A DNA stretch of 64,000 nt from Bacteroidetes bacterium GWE2_42_24 (GTDB lineage: Bacteria; Bacteroidota; Bacteroidia; Bacteroidales; TTA-H9). Below are positions 36,150 to 45,357 of this stretch, piece by piece; position 1 is the first letter of the stretch, and each line of letters begins with the position of its first letter. The position numbers and the translations under genes are program-made. The notes beneath the pieces are model-generated. The model was not told where the DNA came from and did no database searches. It saw only the letters and a program-made list of their open reading frames with translations. The DNA lies in the NCBI GenBank assembly GCA_001768515.1, contig MEOA01000005.1:38800-102799 (forward strand), written 5' to 3'.

Positions 36150-37046
36150 ATGGCTTTTGTTCCAAAAGAAAAAATATTCAGCGGCAAATGGTTCCGCTCA
36201 TTTGGGCTGATAACAGCCGGGGCTCTGACTATTGCCCTGGGTTATGTCTTGTTTATAACCCCGTACAAAATTGTACCGGGTGGTGTGTACGGCATCAGTA
36301 TCATCATTCACCACGTTTTTGGATTACCGGTGGGAACAGTTGCCCTATTCTTCAATGTACCCATAACACTATTGGGTCTAAAAATCCTTGGCCCCAGATT
36401 TGGAGCGAAGACCATCACAGGCTTCCTGCTGACCAGTGCCTTCATGGATGCCTTGAGTTACCTTCTGGGTGAAGATCCCCTCAATCTTTCGGATGAATTA
36501 CTGATGTCGTCAGTATATGGCGGGGTTGTGATTGGTGTGGGTGTAGCCCTGCTGTTCAAAGCCAAAGCAACATGCGGGGGTACCGATATGGTAGCCATGA
36601 TGTTGAGTAAATTAACCAAACGACCAGTAGGTCAATTAATGATCTTTGTTGATTCAGCAATTGTATTACTAGGCTTTATCGTGTTTCGTGATTGGCGCAT
36701 TCCGCTTTATTCGTGGGTCACAATCGTTGTGTTGGGAAAAACGGTCGACCTGGTGATGGATGGGTTCAATTACGACAAATGCCTTATGATAGTATCAGAT
36801 GAACATCAAAGGATCAGAGACATAATCATCAATGATTTAAACCGGGGAGGTACGCTCCTTCAGGGTAACGGCATGTACAATTCCCGCGAGAAACAAATTA
36901 TCTTCACGGTGATGAACCGACGTGAGGTGGCCATCCTCAAATCACATATCCGCAGAATAGACCCTGGGGCTTTTATCACGGTGATGGAAGGAAGCGAGAT
37001 TCTGGGAAAAGGCTTCAGGTCGCTGAATGACAAAATAGATGATTAA
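36150..37046 (+). CDS. YitT family membrane protein (second copy)
   Basis: The 298-residue protein repeats the layout of the preceding gene: helices with GYVLFITPYKIVPGGVYGISIIIHH, LGPRFGAKTITGFL and FKAKATCGGTDMVAMML, then a DUF2179 domain with RDIIINDLNRGGTLLQGNGMYNSREKQIIFTVMNRRE and the end GKGFRSLNDKI. The two copies differ mainly in a loop near residues 55-65, where the first copy has about nine extra residues. The gene ends four bases before the end of the convergent BamA-like gene. Function is unknown. Confidence 0.92.
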   Translation: MAFVPKEKIFSGKWFRSFGLITAGALTIALGYVLFITPYKIVPGGVYGISIIIHHVFGLPVGTVALFFNVPITLLGLKILGPRFGAKTITGFLLTSAFMDALSYLLGEDPLNLSDELLMSSVYGGVVIGVGVALLFKAKATCGGTDMVAMMLSKLTKRPVGQLMIFVDSAIVLLGFIVFRDWRIPLYSWVTIVVLGKTVDLVMDGFNYDKCLMIVSDEHQRIRDIIINDLNRGGTLLQGNGMYNSREKQIIFTVMNRREVAILKSHIRRIDPGAFITVMEGSEILGKGFRSLNDKIDD

Positions 37047-37050
37047 TCGG

Positions 37051-38391
37051 TTAAAAAAGCCAGTTCAGTCCAATATAAACTCCAGACAGTCCATCCCTTT
37101 TATCAAGGGCCCGCCCATAATCAACTGCAAAGACAAAATTCTCATTCATTGCGATATGCAGTCCACCGCCAATGGAGGAATGCCAGTTATCATCGCCCGT
37201 ATCGAAAAACTGGGTCGTTACCTCTTCCGGAACTTTAGATCGGTCAACTCCGATACTTTTCAGCACCTTGCCGGTATCAAGAAAACTACTCAGGGCAATG
37301 TAAAAATTCTGCTTTAACCAGTATGTGCGCACAACTTTCCAACGAAATTCGAGGTTAGCATACCCCACGGCATCACCTACAACCCTGTTGCGGAGAATAC
37401 CACGCAACGACCTGCCACCACCAAGGCCATCCACTGTTGTACTCCTTGTCATCGAATTTATCATATATGATTGCATATACCAGGGTGCCGATCCCAGAAT
37501 AGTACCCTGATAACCAAACCGGCAGGCCAATGAAAACACATTGCGTTTCAGTGAAAAATACTGCCTGTATATCAGAGCCAACTTAGTCCAACCTGAACGA
37601 TCCATAAGAAAAGATGGTGCCGTTGCAACGACGGCTTCAGCCCAGATCCCGTTCATTGGATTGGGTTCATTATCACGCGTATCATACACCACACCAGCCT
37701 TGAACATACTAACCCGCCCCCCGGTTTGATCAACTTCGGGCAGCAACCCCCAATTCATGTATAATTTGTAAAGAGATACGGTATCGGGCAATACATCATC
37801 TGCAGCCTTGCCTTTATTTAAGGCATCAATATCGACCTCACCAATTTCAAGATTGAGGAAAGTGTACCCGGCTAAAACATTCCATGGTGAACCGCCCAGT
37901 GGTTTTTGAAAGGCGGCCTCCATGCGAAGCAGCCGCCGCTCAATACGGTAAAACATTCTGCTGATGTAATCTTCTTCGTCTTCTGTTTCCCAGAAAACAT
38001 TATACCGGCTTTGGTAGCCGTTGAATCCATAAAAGTCGAGCGCCTGTTGTGTCAGGTAGCTAAGGTCGGCGGTAACACGTATACCGAAAGGCATCAAATA
38101 TTTGCTGTCAAAATTTAGCTGATTAATACCACCACCCTTGGTGGTTCGGGCTAATTCGCCATACAAAGACCATCGATAATCAGGATAGAGTGAACCATCT
38201 CCGTATTGATAGAGATTAGCCAGCGCGCCATATTGAAAACCGAGATCAGAATTAAAAAGCACCGAGGGCAAAGCTCCAAGGTTCAGGCCAGTCTTGTTAC
38301 CTGATTTTGTAATTAAAGTATCCTGCCCCCTTGTCCAAAAGGAGAACAAAAGCAGCACAATGAGAAGCAAGGGTCGGCGGGCAGGTATCAT
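37051..38391 (-). CDS. BamA/TamA-like outer-membrane barrel without POTRA domains
   Basis: The 446-residue product has a signal peptide (ARRPLLLIVLLLFSFWTRGQ) and is otherwise a beta-barrel of the surface-antigen (Bac_surface_Ag) type. Near residue 335-350 it has DGLGGGRSLRGILRNRVVGD, the (I/L)RGxxxxR-type substrate-loop signature of the BamA family, and it ends in an aromatic residue (GLNWLF). No POTRA domain precedes the barrel, unlike BamA and TamA; the first region resembles the DUF5982-type N terminus found in Bacteroidota. It is likely an outer-membrane protein of unknown cargo. The ATG at 38391 is chosen because it starts the signal peptide. Confidence 0.85.
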   Translation of the reverse strand: MIPARRPLLLIVLLLFSFWTRGQDTLITKSGNKTGLNLGALPSVLFNSDLGFQYGALANLYQYGDGSLYPDYRWSLYGELARTTKGGGINQLNFDSKYLMPFGIRVTADLSYLTQQALDFYGFNGYQSRYNVFWETEDEEDYISRMFYRIERRLLRMEAAFQKPLGGSPWNVLAGYTFLNLEIGEVDIDALNKGKAADDVLPDTVSLYKLYMNWGLLPEVDQTGGRVSMFKAGVVYDTRDNEPNPMNGIWAEAVVATAPSFLMDRSGWTKLALIYRQYFSLKRNVFSLACRFGYQGTILGSAPWYMQSYMINSMTRSTTVDGLGGGRSLRGILRNRVVGDAVGYANLEFRWKVVRTYWLKQNFYIALSSFLDTGKVLKSIGVDRSKVPEEVTTQFFDTGDDNWHSSIGGGLHIAMNENFVFAVDYGRALDKRDGLSGVYIGLNWLF

Positions 38392-38520
38392 ACAGATGAA
38401 TTTATTTTCAAACCTACACAATTTTTTATTTAACCTGACCTTATGATGAAGACAACTTGCCGAAGAAGACAAGATATCTGCGATAAATAAAACTGAACGA
38501 TGATGCTGAATAAAAAGTCG

Positions 38521-38528
38521 TATATTTG
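38521..38528 (+). promoter_or_regulatory. Bacteroidota -7 promoter element (TATATTTG)
   Basis: TATATTTG matches TAnnTTTG and ends 31 bases before the ATG of the outer-membrane protein gene at 38560. Confidence 0.5.
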
Positions 38529-38559
38529 TCACAGCGTGTTACTTACTGAATTTCAACGC

Positions 38560-39225
38560 ATGAAAAAAACATCAATTATTCTTTTCGTCCTGGTTCTCAG
38601 CGGCATAGCCTCGGTAGCACAGGAAAAACAGCCTGGCGAGTTTCGTAAATTTTCGCTTGGTTTTGACTTATATACTGATATTTGGCAAAAAATGCCAGAG
38701 AACGTAGATGCCTCTTGGTTAAACCGAAGTATAAACTTTTACGGGTTGTTTAACAATCAGATGGGAGAAAGCAACTTCGACTTCAGTTATGGTCTTGGAA
38801 TGAGTGTTCATAACTTGTATATGGATGCTTTACCCTATGACAAATGGGGTTATACAGAATTCATTAACATCCCCGACTCGATCAGTTACGATAAAGCCAA
38901 AATAACCATGGCCTATGTTGATATTCCACTGGAAATCAGATATAGAGCTAAAAGCGGTTTTAGAGCCTATCTCGGTTTTAAATTCAGTGTACTGGTACAC
39001 CAGCATTCGAAATTTGTAGGTGAAGATACTAATGTTGGTTATGATGTAACGATCAAACGCGATGATGTACGTTATCTTGAACTATGGCAATACACTGTCT
39101 ATGCAAAAATCGGTTACAAATGGATTAACGTTTATGGAGCATATCAGCTTCAGCCCACCTTCAAGAAGAATCAGGGGCCTCAGATGTACCCCATTTCTGT
39201 TGGCTTAAGCATTATGCCTTATTAA
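38560..39225 (+). CDS. Outer-membrane beta-barrel protein, unknown function
   Basis: The 221-residue product has a signal peptide (residues 1-20, MKKTSIILFVLVLSGIASVA) followed by alternating beta-strand patterns consistent with a small barrel of eight to ten strands (for example FDFSYGLGMSVHNLYM, AYVDIPLEIRYRAKSGFRAYLGFKF and WINVYGAYQL). The RAYLGFKFS / YAKIGYKWINVYGAY turns are typical of porin-like PorT/OmpW-like barrels in Bacteroidota, but I recognise no exact family. A frame start at 38500 would lie before the promoter. It ends convergently with the PAP2-like gene. Confidence 0.72.
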   Translation: MKKTSIILFVLVLSGIASVAQEKQPGEFRKFSLGFDLYTDIWQKMPENVDASWLNRSINFYGLFNNQMGESNFDFSYGLGMSVHNLYMDALPYDKWGYTEFINIPDSISYDKAKITMAYVDIPLEIRYRAKSGFRAYLGFKFSVLVHQHSKFVGEDTNVGYDVTIKRDDVRYLELWQYTVYAKIGYKWINVYGAYQLQPTFKKNQGPQMYPISVGLSIMPY

Positions 39226-39236
39226 GAAAATCGATT

Positions 39237-39266
39237 GTAAAATAGCAAATAAGTAACTATTTTTAC
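39237..39266. terminator. Weak bidirectional hairpin between convergent genes
   Basis: The near-palindrome GTAAAATAG / CTATTTTTAC brackets an 11-base loop between the outer-membrane protein gene and the PAP2-like gene, overlapping the stop of the latter. It is A/T-rich, so its strength as a terminator is doubtful. Confidence 0.35.
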
Positions 39267-39913
39267 ATCATGTTCCTGAAATAAAACAGGCCCATCAGAA
39301 AGCCCGCAATCCAACCGACCACCAATTGAAATGGATTGTGGGCTTTTAATTTCAGGCGTGCATAGGCCGCCAAGAAAGTCAGAGCTATCCCTGAAATTAT
39401 AAAGATTATCAGCATCAACGCAGAAGGCTCTGAAAAAAAGCAATTGAAAAAAGCCACAGTCGCACCGATACCTGCCATATGAATGCTAATCTTCCAGAAA
39501 AGGTTAACAAGAAAAGTGAGACTAATTAGCAAAGCCCCAAACAAGGGAAGTCGGTATACCATACCCCCGACGCCCATCAAATCGTAGACGAGCCATAATA
39601 AAAGGGAAAAAGCTACCATGATGATAAAAGGGGCATTTCGCTCCTGTCGTTGTGTCATCTCCCAGGTTGAAACAATCCGATGTTTAAGCAGCCAGAAAGT
39701 GGCAAGAATAGGAAAGACGGCTACAAACACCAAGGCAATGATCAGAACAAACCAACCATTGTGATTCCGTGGGGGGGAATGCCAGAGACCATCATATTGA
39801 ATGGCTACAATAAAAATAAGTTGAATCAGAATAATGGGATGCAGGAGTACAGATAACAACCGTGCTACGGTAAAACCATCTGTCGTCAGTGGATGATAAA
39901 TCTTAAAGTTCAC
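39263..39913 (-). CDS. PAP2-like integral membrane protein
   Basis: The 216-residue protein has about six membrane helices. Two stretches line up with PAP2 phosphatase motifs in weakened form: SIHMAGIGATVAF where PSGH is expected, and YARLKLKAHNPFQ where SRxxxxxH is expected. The histidines are retained but the first motif lacks the Pro-Ser-Gly, so catalysis is uncertain. In Bacteroidota this protein commonly follows rpoN. The GTG at 39913 overlaps the rpoN stop by 11 bases, which suggests translational coupling; no ATG is available nearby. Confidence 0.65.
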   Translation of the reverse strand: MNFKIYHPLTTDGFTVARLLSVLLHPIILIQLIFIVAIQYDGLWHSPPRNHNGWFVLIIALVFVAVFPILATFWLLKHRIVSTWEMTQRQERNAPFIIMVAFSLLLWLVYDLMGVGGMVYRLPLFGALLISLTFLVNLFWKISIHMAGIGATVAFFNCFFSEPSALMLIIFIISGIALTFLAAYARLKLKAHNPFQLVVGWIAGFLMGLFYFRNMM

Positions 39914-41423
39914 GGCGCAGACGAGCTACCGGAATATTCATGTGTTCGCGGTACTTGGCAATGGTACGCCGTGCAATCACATACCCTTTTTCTTTAAGAA
40001 TGGCCATCAACTCCTCATCTGTTACCGGGTTGGTTTTATCCTCACCTTCGATACAATCGGTAAGAATTTTCTTGATCTCACGTGTAGAGACCTCTTCACC
40101 CGAATCGTTGGTCAGCGACTCCGAAAAGAAAAACTTCAGCAGATAGGTGCCGTAAGGGGTCTGCACATACTTGCTGTTAGCAACACGGCTGATGGTAGAA
40201 ATATCCAGCCTGACCCGTTCAGCAATATCCTTAAGGATCATCGGACGAATTCTTTTTTCATCACCTGACAGGAAAAACTCACGCTGGTATTCCATGATAG
40301 CTGTCATTGTTACGGAAAGAGTTTGTTGTCTTTGTCTGATAGCATCGATAAACCATCGGGCCGAATCTACCTTCTGCTTAACAAATATGGCAGCATCTTT
40401 CTGCTGACTGGTGGCCTTACCACGAGCTTCGACAAAAGTCTCAAGCATTTCGGTATACGTCCGATTAAGTTTCAGCTCGGGCATATTACGGGAATTCAAA
40501 ACGAGTTCAAGTTCCCCGTCATGATTATAAACAAAGAAATCGGGAATAATATACTGACTTGTCCGCTGATTCTCATTCAGAGAATTACCCGGTTTGGGGT
40601 TAAGGGTAAGGATCACATTAACGGCATCTTTTATCTGGTCATCGGAAAGCTGAATCCGCTTTTGAATTTTATCGAAATGTTTTTTAGTAAACTCGATAAA
40701 ATTCCGGTCAATAATCTTTATTGCTGCTTCAACGGTCGAAGTCAGCGGCATTCGTCGTAATTGCAGTAACAAACATTCACGAAGCGACCGGGCGGCGATT
40801 CCTGGCGGGTCAAATTGCTGGATAATCTCAAGAACCTGCACAATTTCCGGCCTTTTCACCTCAAGGTTGTAGATAAAAGCCAAGTCATCTATCATGGCAT
40901 CCAACTCCCGGTTGAGATATCCGGAGTCATCAATGTTACCTATAATCTGATTGCCAATGATTATCTGCCGCTCGGTGAGCACGCGAAGGCCGAGCTGTTG
41001 CTGAAGCATCTCCTGAAAACTGGCACCGGAGACAAAGGGAGTCTCGTGCACATCATCATCAGGACTGCTGTTGTTGGCTTGAAGGCGGTATAGCGGAATA
41101 TCATCATCTTCGAGATAATCCTCGAAGTCAAATTCCTCATTTTTGTCATGTACAGGTTCCGGATCACCAAAGTCATCGTGATCCTCTCCTGAAGGTTCAT
41201 CCTCATCAGCTATAGGAGTCTGGATATCTTCTTCGGGTGAATCAGGTTGCGTGTATTCATCCTCAAACTGCAGTTCGGCTTCTTCTAATGCCGGATTCTC
41301 CTCAATCTCTTGTTTAATTCTTTGCTCCAATGCCATTGATGGTATCTGCAGCAATTTCATCAGCAGTATTTGCTGCGGAGAAAGTTTTTGAAGAAGTTTT
41401 TGCTGTAGTTTCTGGCTCAGCAT
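39903..41423 (-). CDS. rpoN: RNA polymerase sigma-54 factor RpoN
   Basis: RpoN directs RNA polymerase to -24/-12 promoters and needs an AAA+ activator. The 506-residue protein has the glutamine- and leucine-rich activator-interacting region at the N terminus (QKLLQKLSPQQILLMKLLQIPS and EQRIKQEIEENPALEE), an acidic spacer (about 50-120), the core-binding region (about 130-330), and a C-terminal DNA-binding region with VRLDISTISRVANSKYVQTPYG and the RpoN box ARRTIAKYREHMNIP. It is in a pair with the PAP2-like gene. An activator lies at 20721-21968 and a candidate promoter at 7871-7886. Confidence 0.97.
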   Translation of the reverse strand: MLSQKLQQKLLQKLSPQQILLMKLLQIPSMALEQRIKQEIEENPALEEAELQFEDEYTQPDSPEEDIQTPIADEDEPSGEDHDDFGDPEPVHDKNEEFDFEDYLEDDDIPLYRLQANNSSPDDDVHETPFVSGASFQEMLQQQLGLRVLTERQIIIGNQIIGNIDDSGYLNRELDAMIDDLAFIYNLEVKRPEIVQVLEIIQQFDPPGIAARSLRECLLLQLRRMPLTSTVEAAIKIIDRNFIEFTKKHFDKIQKRIQLSDDQIKDAVNVILTLNPKPGNSLNENQRTSQYIIPDFFVYNHDGELELVLNSRNMPELKLNRTYTEMLETFVEARGKATSQQKDAAIFVKQKVDSARWFIDAIRQRQQTLSVTMTAIMEYQREFFLSGDEKRIRPMILKDIAERVRLDISTISRVANSKYVQTPYGTYLLKFFFSESLTNDSGEEVSTREIKKILTDCIEGEDKTNPVTDEELMAILKEKGYVIARRTIAKYREHMNIPVARLRREL

Positions 41424-41593
41424 AATATAAAGTCTACAATTTAATATTCTTACTTAGAAAACGGAGAGAGTCCATTAGGCAAAATAGCCATTGATCAGCT
41501 TTGGAATAAACAAAGGTATATCTTTTTGTTGATTAGAAAAAACCGTTCTGAAAGTGTCATGTTTTGGATGAAAGTGGTCAGGTGCTCAAAAAT

Positions 41594-41634
41594 AACAGTC
41601 TGGCGCCGGAATGATTCCGGACCAGTTGACTGTT
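41594..41634 (-). terminator. Rho-independent terminator of asnS
   Basis: A long interrupted hairpin (AACAGTC / GACTGTT outer arms, CCGGAAT / ATTCCGG inner arms) lies 14 bases past the asnS stop and is followed on the minus strand by ATTTTTG. Confidence 0.75.
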
Positions 41635-41647
41635 CCATAATGAATTT

Positions 41648-43036
41648 TTAAAATTCAGCATTCTGAGGTGTTCTGGGAAAAGGAATGACATCCCGGATGT
41701 TGGCCATACCCGAAACGAACAATACCAGACGTTCGAATCCAAGACCAAAACCACTGTGAGGAACTGAGCCGAAACGCCGGGTATCAATGTACCACCACAT
41801 CTCTTCTTCCGAGATGTTCATTTCTTTCAGCCTTTTGCTTAGTTTTCCCAAATCTTCCTCACGTTGAGAGCCCCCAATAATTTCACCAATACGTGGAAAA
41901 AGGACATCCATCGCCCTGACGGTTTTACCGTCATCGTTCTGTTTCATATAGAAAGCCTTGATATCCTTCGGATAATTGATCAATATCACCGGTTTCCCAA
42001 AATGTTGTTCAACAAGGTAACGCTCATGCTCCGACTGCAAATCACAACCCCAGTCAACCAGGAATTCAAATTTCTTTCCAGATGCTTTTAATATTTCGAT
42101 GGCAATGGTATAATCGAGTCGTTCGAACGAACTCTCTACGACATGATTAAGTCTTTGGATAAGTTCCTTATCATACATCTCATTCAAAAAGGCCAGATCT
42201 TCAGCACAGTTCTCAAGGGCAAAACGAATGAGATATTTCAAGAAGTCTTCGGCAAGATCCATGTCATCAACAATATCATAGAAAGCCATCTCGGGTTCAA
42301 TCATCCAAAATTCAGCAAGGTGGCGGGGGGTATTTGAGTTTTCAGCTCTGAAAGTTGGTCCAAAAGTATACACCTGACCAAGTGCCAGCGCACCAAGTTC
42401 AGCCTCCAACTGACCGCTGACCGTTAGACGTGATTCACGCCCAAAGAAATCTTCAGCAAAGTTAACTTTCCCATCAGGTGTAAGTGGTGGCCTTGCCGCA
42501 TCAAGAACTGACACCCTGAACATCTGACCAGCTCCTTCGGCATCACTGGCAGTAATAATGGGTGTATGCATGTAAAAAAATCCATGCTCATGAAAATATT
42601 TGTGAATGGCAAATGCCAAATTATGCCTAATTCTGAGCACAGCTCCAAATGTGTTGGTACGTGGGCGTAAATGTGCTATAGATCTCAGGAATTCAAGACT
42701 ATGCCCTTTTTTTTGCAATGGATAGGTATCAGGGTCGGCTTCACCGAAAACCTTTACCGATTCAGCCAGTAACTCAACTGTTTGCCCTTTGCCCACCGAT
42801 TCAACCAGATTACCAGTAACACTAATACCAGCACCAGTAGCAATCGGACGCATGGTTTCTTCATCAAAACGCGCTAAATCAAATACGATTTGAAGGTTAT
42901 TAATCACTGATCCATCATTCAGGGCGATAAAGGCCACGTTTTTGTTCCCGCGTTTTGTTCTCACCCAACCCATAACAGTGATGGTTGTACCTGGCACACC
43001 GTGCTGAAGTACATCAGAAATTTTTATACGATACAT
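41648..43036 (-). CDS. asnS: Asparagine-tRNA ligase
   Basis: AsnS charges tRNA-Asn. The 462-residue protein has an N-terminal OB-fold anticodon domain (about 15-110, [23 protein letters not shown]), class II motif 2 [25 protein letters not shown] near residue 225, and motif 3 [27 protein letters not shown] near 430. The [13 protein letters not shown] pattern is that of AsnRS rather than AspRS. The presence of AsnRS implies direct Asn charging; the matching tRNA-Asn gene is at 63037-63110. The gene is bracketed by its own -7 element (43141-43148) and terminator. Confidence 0.97.
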   Translation of the reverse strand: MYRIKISDVLQHGVPGTTITVMGWVRTKRGNKNVAFIALNDGSVINNLQIVFDLARFDEETMRPIATGAGISVTGNLVESVGKGQTVELLAESVKVFGEADPDTYPLQKKGHSLEFLRSIAHLRPRTNTFGAVLRIRHNLAFAIHKYFHEHGFFYMHTPIITASDAEGAGQMFRVSVLDAARPPLTPDGKVNFAEDFFGRESRLTVSGQLEAELGALALGQVYTFGPTFRAENSNTPRHLAEFWMIEPEMAFYDIVDDMDLAEDFLKYLIRFALENCAEDLAFLNEMYDKELIQRLNHVVESSFERLDYTIAIEILKASGKKFEFLVDWGCDLQSEHERYLVEQHFGKPVILINYPKDIKAFYMKQNDDGKTVRAMDVLFPRIGEIIGGSQREEDLGKLSKRLKEMNISEEEMWWYIDTRRFGSVPHSGFGLGFERLVLFVSGMANIRDVIPFPRTPQNAEF

Positions 43037-43140
43037 CGATAGAAGTTTAAATACTAATTACTTAACATGGTCAACCTGACACCGTCTGCAATTAAAACTT
43101 ACATGACAATATGCTGCAGGCCGGCTCAGGTTATGTAATG

Positions 43141-43148
43141 CAAAAATA
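43141..43148 (-). promoter_or_regulatory. Possible -7 promoter element of asnS (TATTTTTG)
   Basis: TATTTTTG on the minus strand fits TAnnTTTG, about 105 bases before the asnS ATG. The rest of the 415-base gap (43037-43451) holds a second, plus-strand element at 43247 and nothing else I recognise. Confidence 0.35.
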
Positions 43149-43246
43149 AGGAAATACCTATACACTCCACATTCAATGGCCACAACACCCTGAGTGCATT
43201 TCTATACATGATAATTAAGCATTAATATTAAAAACAGGTTTTTTTA

Positions 43247-43254
43247 TACCTTTG
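43247..43254 (+). promoter_or_regulatory. Bacteroidota -7 promoter element of the ECF sigma operon (TACCTTTG)
   Basis: TACCTTTG matches TAnnTTTG exactly. It lies about 200 bases before the ATG of the ECF sigma gene, so the leader would be long; the leader is A/T-rich and I see no known riboswitch in it. Confidence 0.5.
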
Positions 43255-43451
43255 GCGCAGATTCCCTGTCTGCTATCCGTACAGGGATCACCCTGGTTCC
43301 CAAAACGGATAAAACGCTCCTTGAATCTTTTCATTTAAAAATAGTTTAACCCTATTTCTACCCCTTACACCTCCTAATGATTCATTCGGCGAAAAAAAAA
43401 ATTCATTAATCAGGCAACCATTTGAAAACAGGTCAGTCTATCGGAACGAAT

Positions 43452-44018
43452 ATGCTTTCATCTGAAGATTTGCAATTAATAGATGGTTGCAAAAGCGGCA
43501 AGAGGCAGTTTCAAAACCTGCTGTATCAGAGGTATTTCCGAAGGATGTTTGCTGTCTGCCTGAGATATTCCAACAATCAGGTCGAAGCAGAAGACATTTT
43601 ACAGGAAGCATTTGTGAAGGTGTTCAGAAGTATCTCAAGCTACACAGGAAATGGTTCTTTCGAAGGCTGGATAAAGCGCATCATGATTAACACCTCGCTG
43701 ACTCAATACCAGAAAAACAAGAAAATGGGTATCAGCGTAGATTTGGAGATTGTGGAACCCTATTTGAGTGATGTTGATGAAAAAGCAGATCAGACTGGTG
43801 TTGCCACTTCATTGAGCGCCGATCAACTGAACGGGTTGATTCAAAAATTGCCTGAAGGGTACAAACATGTATTCAGCATGTACGCTCTGGATGGGTTTAC
43901 TCATCAGGAGATAGCAGATTCACTGGGTATAAACATCAACACCTCAAAGTCGCAACTTTCGAAAGCGCGAAGATATTTACAGAAAGAAATTGAAAAATTG
44001 ACAGAGAACACACGATGA
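43452..44018 (+). CDS. ECF-type RNA polymerase sigma factor
   Basis: The 188-residue protein is a group IV sigma factor. Region 2 has FQNLLYQRYFRRMFAVCLRYSNNQVEAEDILQEAFVKVFRSISSY (residues about 20-65), and region 4 has LPEGYKHVFSMYALDGFTHQEIADSLGININTSKSQLSKARRYLQK near 130-180. There is no extra N- or C-terminal domain. I chose the ATG at 43452; an in-frame TTG ten codons upstream (43422) is also possible. Its stop overlaps the start of the next gene (ATGATGA arrangement), which codes for an anti-sigma-like fused to a beta-barrel. Confidence 0.93.
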   Translation: MLSSEDLQLIDGCKSGKRQFQNLLYQRYFRRMFAVCLRYSNNQVEAEDILQEAFVKVFRSISSYTGNGSFEGWIKRIMINTSLTQYQKNKKMGISVDLEIVEPYLSDVDEKADQTGVATSLSADQLNGLIQKLPEGYKHVFSMYALDGFTHQEIADSLGININTSKSQLSKARRYLQKEIEKLTENTR

Positions 44019-45265
44019 TGGACAACCGTCACGACAATATTGATCAATTGTTCCAACAGGGACTGGACGGCTACGACCCTACACCTTCTCCAAAGGTGTG
44101 GCAGGGCGTCAGTCGTGATTTGTCGTGGACCGAATTCACCAAATTCAACTTTACCAACTTTACCCACAACATATATCTGATCGGTGGCTCGGCATCTGCA
44201 TTGGTGGGGGTCATTCTGGCAGCCTATCTGACCTTTACCGGCAGCCCGTTACCCCAACAAGTGAAAGAACCTGTGTCAGCAACACAGGAATCACTGGTTA
44301 AACCCATTGAAGTTAAAACTGAGAGATATGTTACAAACATGCAGAGCGGTGTAGCTGTTGCGAAAGAAACATCATCTCTTATACCTGAAAAACGCATCAT
44401 CAGACATGAAACGCCCCAACAAGATCAGATTGCCCGCTCTGAGCAATACATCGGGACTATGACACCCAAGACCACTATTGCTTTCAAAATCGATGATACT
44501 GTCAAGCACGACTTCTGGACAAGAACCTGGGATAAAATTGCAGGTCTTGACGGCTTCTATTGTCATCCCGGAAAATTTTCGGTAGGTGTGGCTTCAGGGA
44601 TTGATAATTTTGTTCAGCCAATGGGCGATAAAGCCAATGACTATACCTTTAATTCCAATACAAATCAGGTAAAGCTCAGATATGAAAACTACGGTTTTCA
44701 GATAGAAACCGGCCTGATGCTTAATAAGTGGGAGGATAAAGGCCTTTACGACGCCAGTTACCGCGATTGGGATACTGTATACTCGTATGTCAGGGTTAAT
44801 TACTTCATTCCCGACCCTACAAATCCTGACAGTGTCGTTTTGATTAAAGAAACTGTTTATGTCTTTGATTCTGTTAGCAAGACCGCTGCCATTTCAGCTA
44901 CCAACAAATATACTTACCTCACCATACCACTACAGTTCGGATACAAGTTGGCTGAGTACGGACGGTTTGGAGTAACAGCATGGGTTGGGGGAGCCATCAG
45001 TTTTGAATCATCAAGACAGATAAGTTCACCACCAATACCCCCCGGTGCAAGAACAAGGGTATCCTATACCGACATAACACCCGAAAGACGTACTCAATGG
45101 TTTATGTACAATGCAGGACTTCGTTTTGACGTAATGCTATCCAGTAGAATTCAGTTGGAAATTGAACCCTATTATAGAGCTTATACGAAACCTGTTTTTA
45201 CTAACGGAAACCTTTCCAATCCCCACTCTCTAGGGATAAATGCAGGCCTCAGCGTAAAATTCTAA
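44015..45265 (+). CDS. Anti-sigma-like N terminus joined to an outer-membrane beta-barrel domain
   Basis: The 416-residue protein overlaps the sigma gene by four bases. Residues 1-45 (HDNIDQLFQQGLDGYDPTPSPKVWQGV) look like the cytoplasmic part of Bacteroidota anti-sigma proteins, residues about 51-71 (IYLIGGSASALVGVILAAYLTF) form one membrane helix, and residues about 72-170 are a polar linker. Residues 180-416 are beta-strand rich (KFSVGVASGIDNF, YLTIPLQFGYKLAEYGRFGVTAWVGGAISFE, IQLEIEPYYRAY, LGINAGLSVKF) and end in Phe, like a small outer-membrane barrel. There is no signal peptide. How one chain would serve both membranes is unclear. A role in controlling the adjacent sigma factor is inference from position. 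Confidence 0.75.
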   Translation: MMDNRHDNIDQLFQQGLDGYDPTPSPKVWQGVSRDLSWTEFTKFNFTNFTHNIYLIGGSASALVGVILAAYLTFTGSPLPQQVKEPVSATQESLVKPIEVKTERYVTNMQSGVAVAKETSSLIPEKRIIRHETPQQDQIARSEQYIGTMTPKTTIAFKIDDTVKHDFWTRTWDKIAGLDGFYCHPGKFSVGVASGIDNFVQPMGDKANDYTFNSNTNQVKLRYENYGFQIETGLMLNKWEDKGLYDASYRDWDTVYSYVRVNYFIPDPTNPDSVVLIKETVYVFDSVSKTAAISATNKYTYLTIPLQFGYKLAEYGRFGVTAWVGGAISFESSRQISSPPIPPGARTRVSYTDITPERRTQWFMYNAGLRFDVMLSSRIQLEIEPYYRAYTKPVFTNGNLSNPHSLGINAGLSVKF

Positions 45266-45296
45266 CGACTTCTAACCGTTTCATTCTGTTTTTGAT

Positions 45297-45304
45297 TAAA
45301 TTTG
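45297..45304 (+). promoter_or_regulatory. Bacteroidota -7 promoter element of the PKD cargo gene (TAAATTTG)
   Basis: TAAATTTG fits TAnnTTTG and lies 53 bases before the TTG start of the PKD protein gene. Confidence 0.45.
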
Positions 45305-45357
45305 TGGATTCTTGTTAACCCGACAGGAAGTTTAGGCAATTACTAATTCGTACAGGA

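Noticed and set aside
41578..41787. A 69-codon minus-strand frame overlapping the asnS 3' end
   Set aside because: It overlaps the asnS coding sequence and its terminator hairpin and has no protein-family signal.
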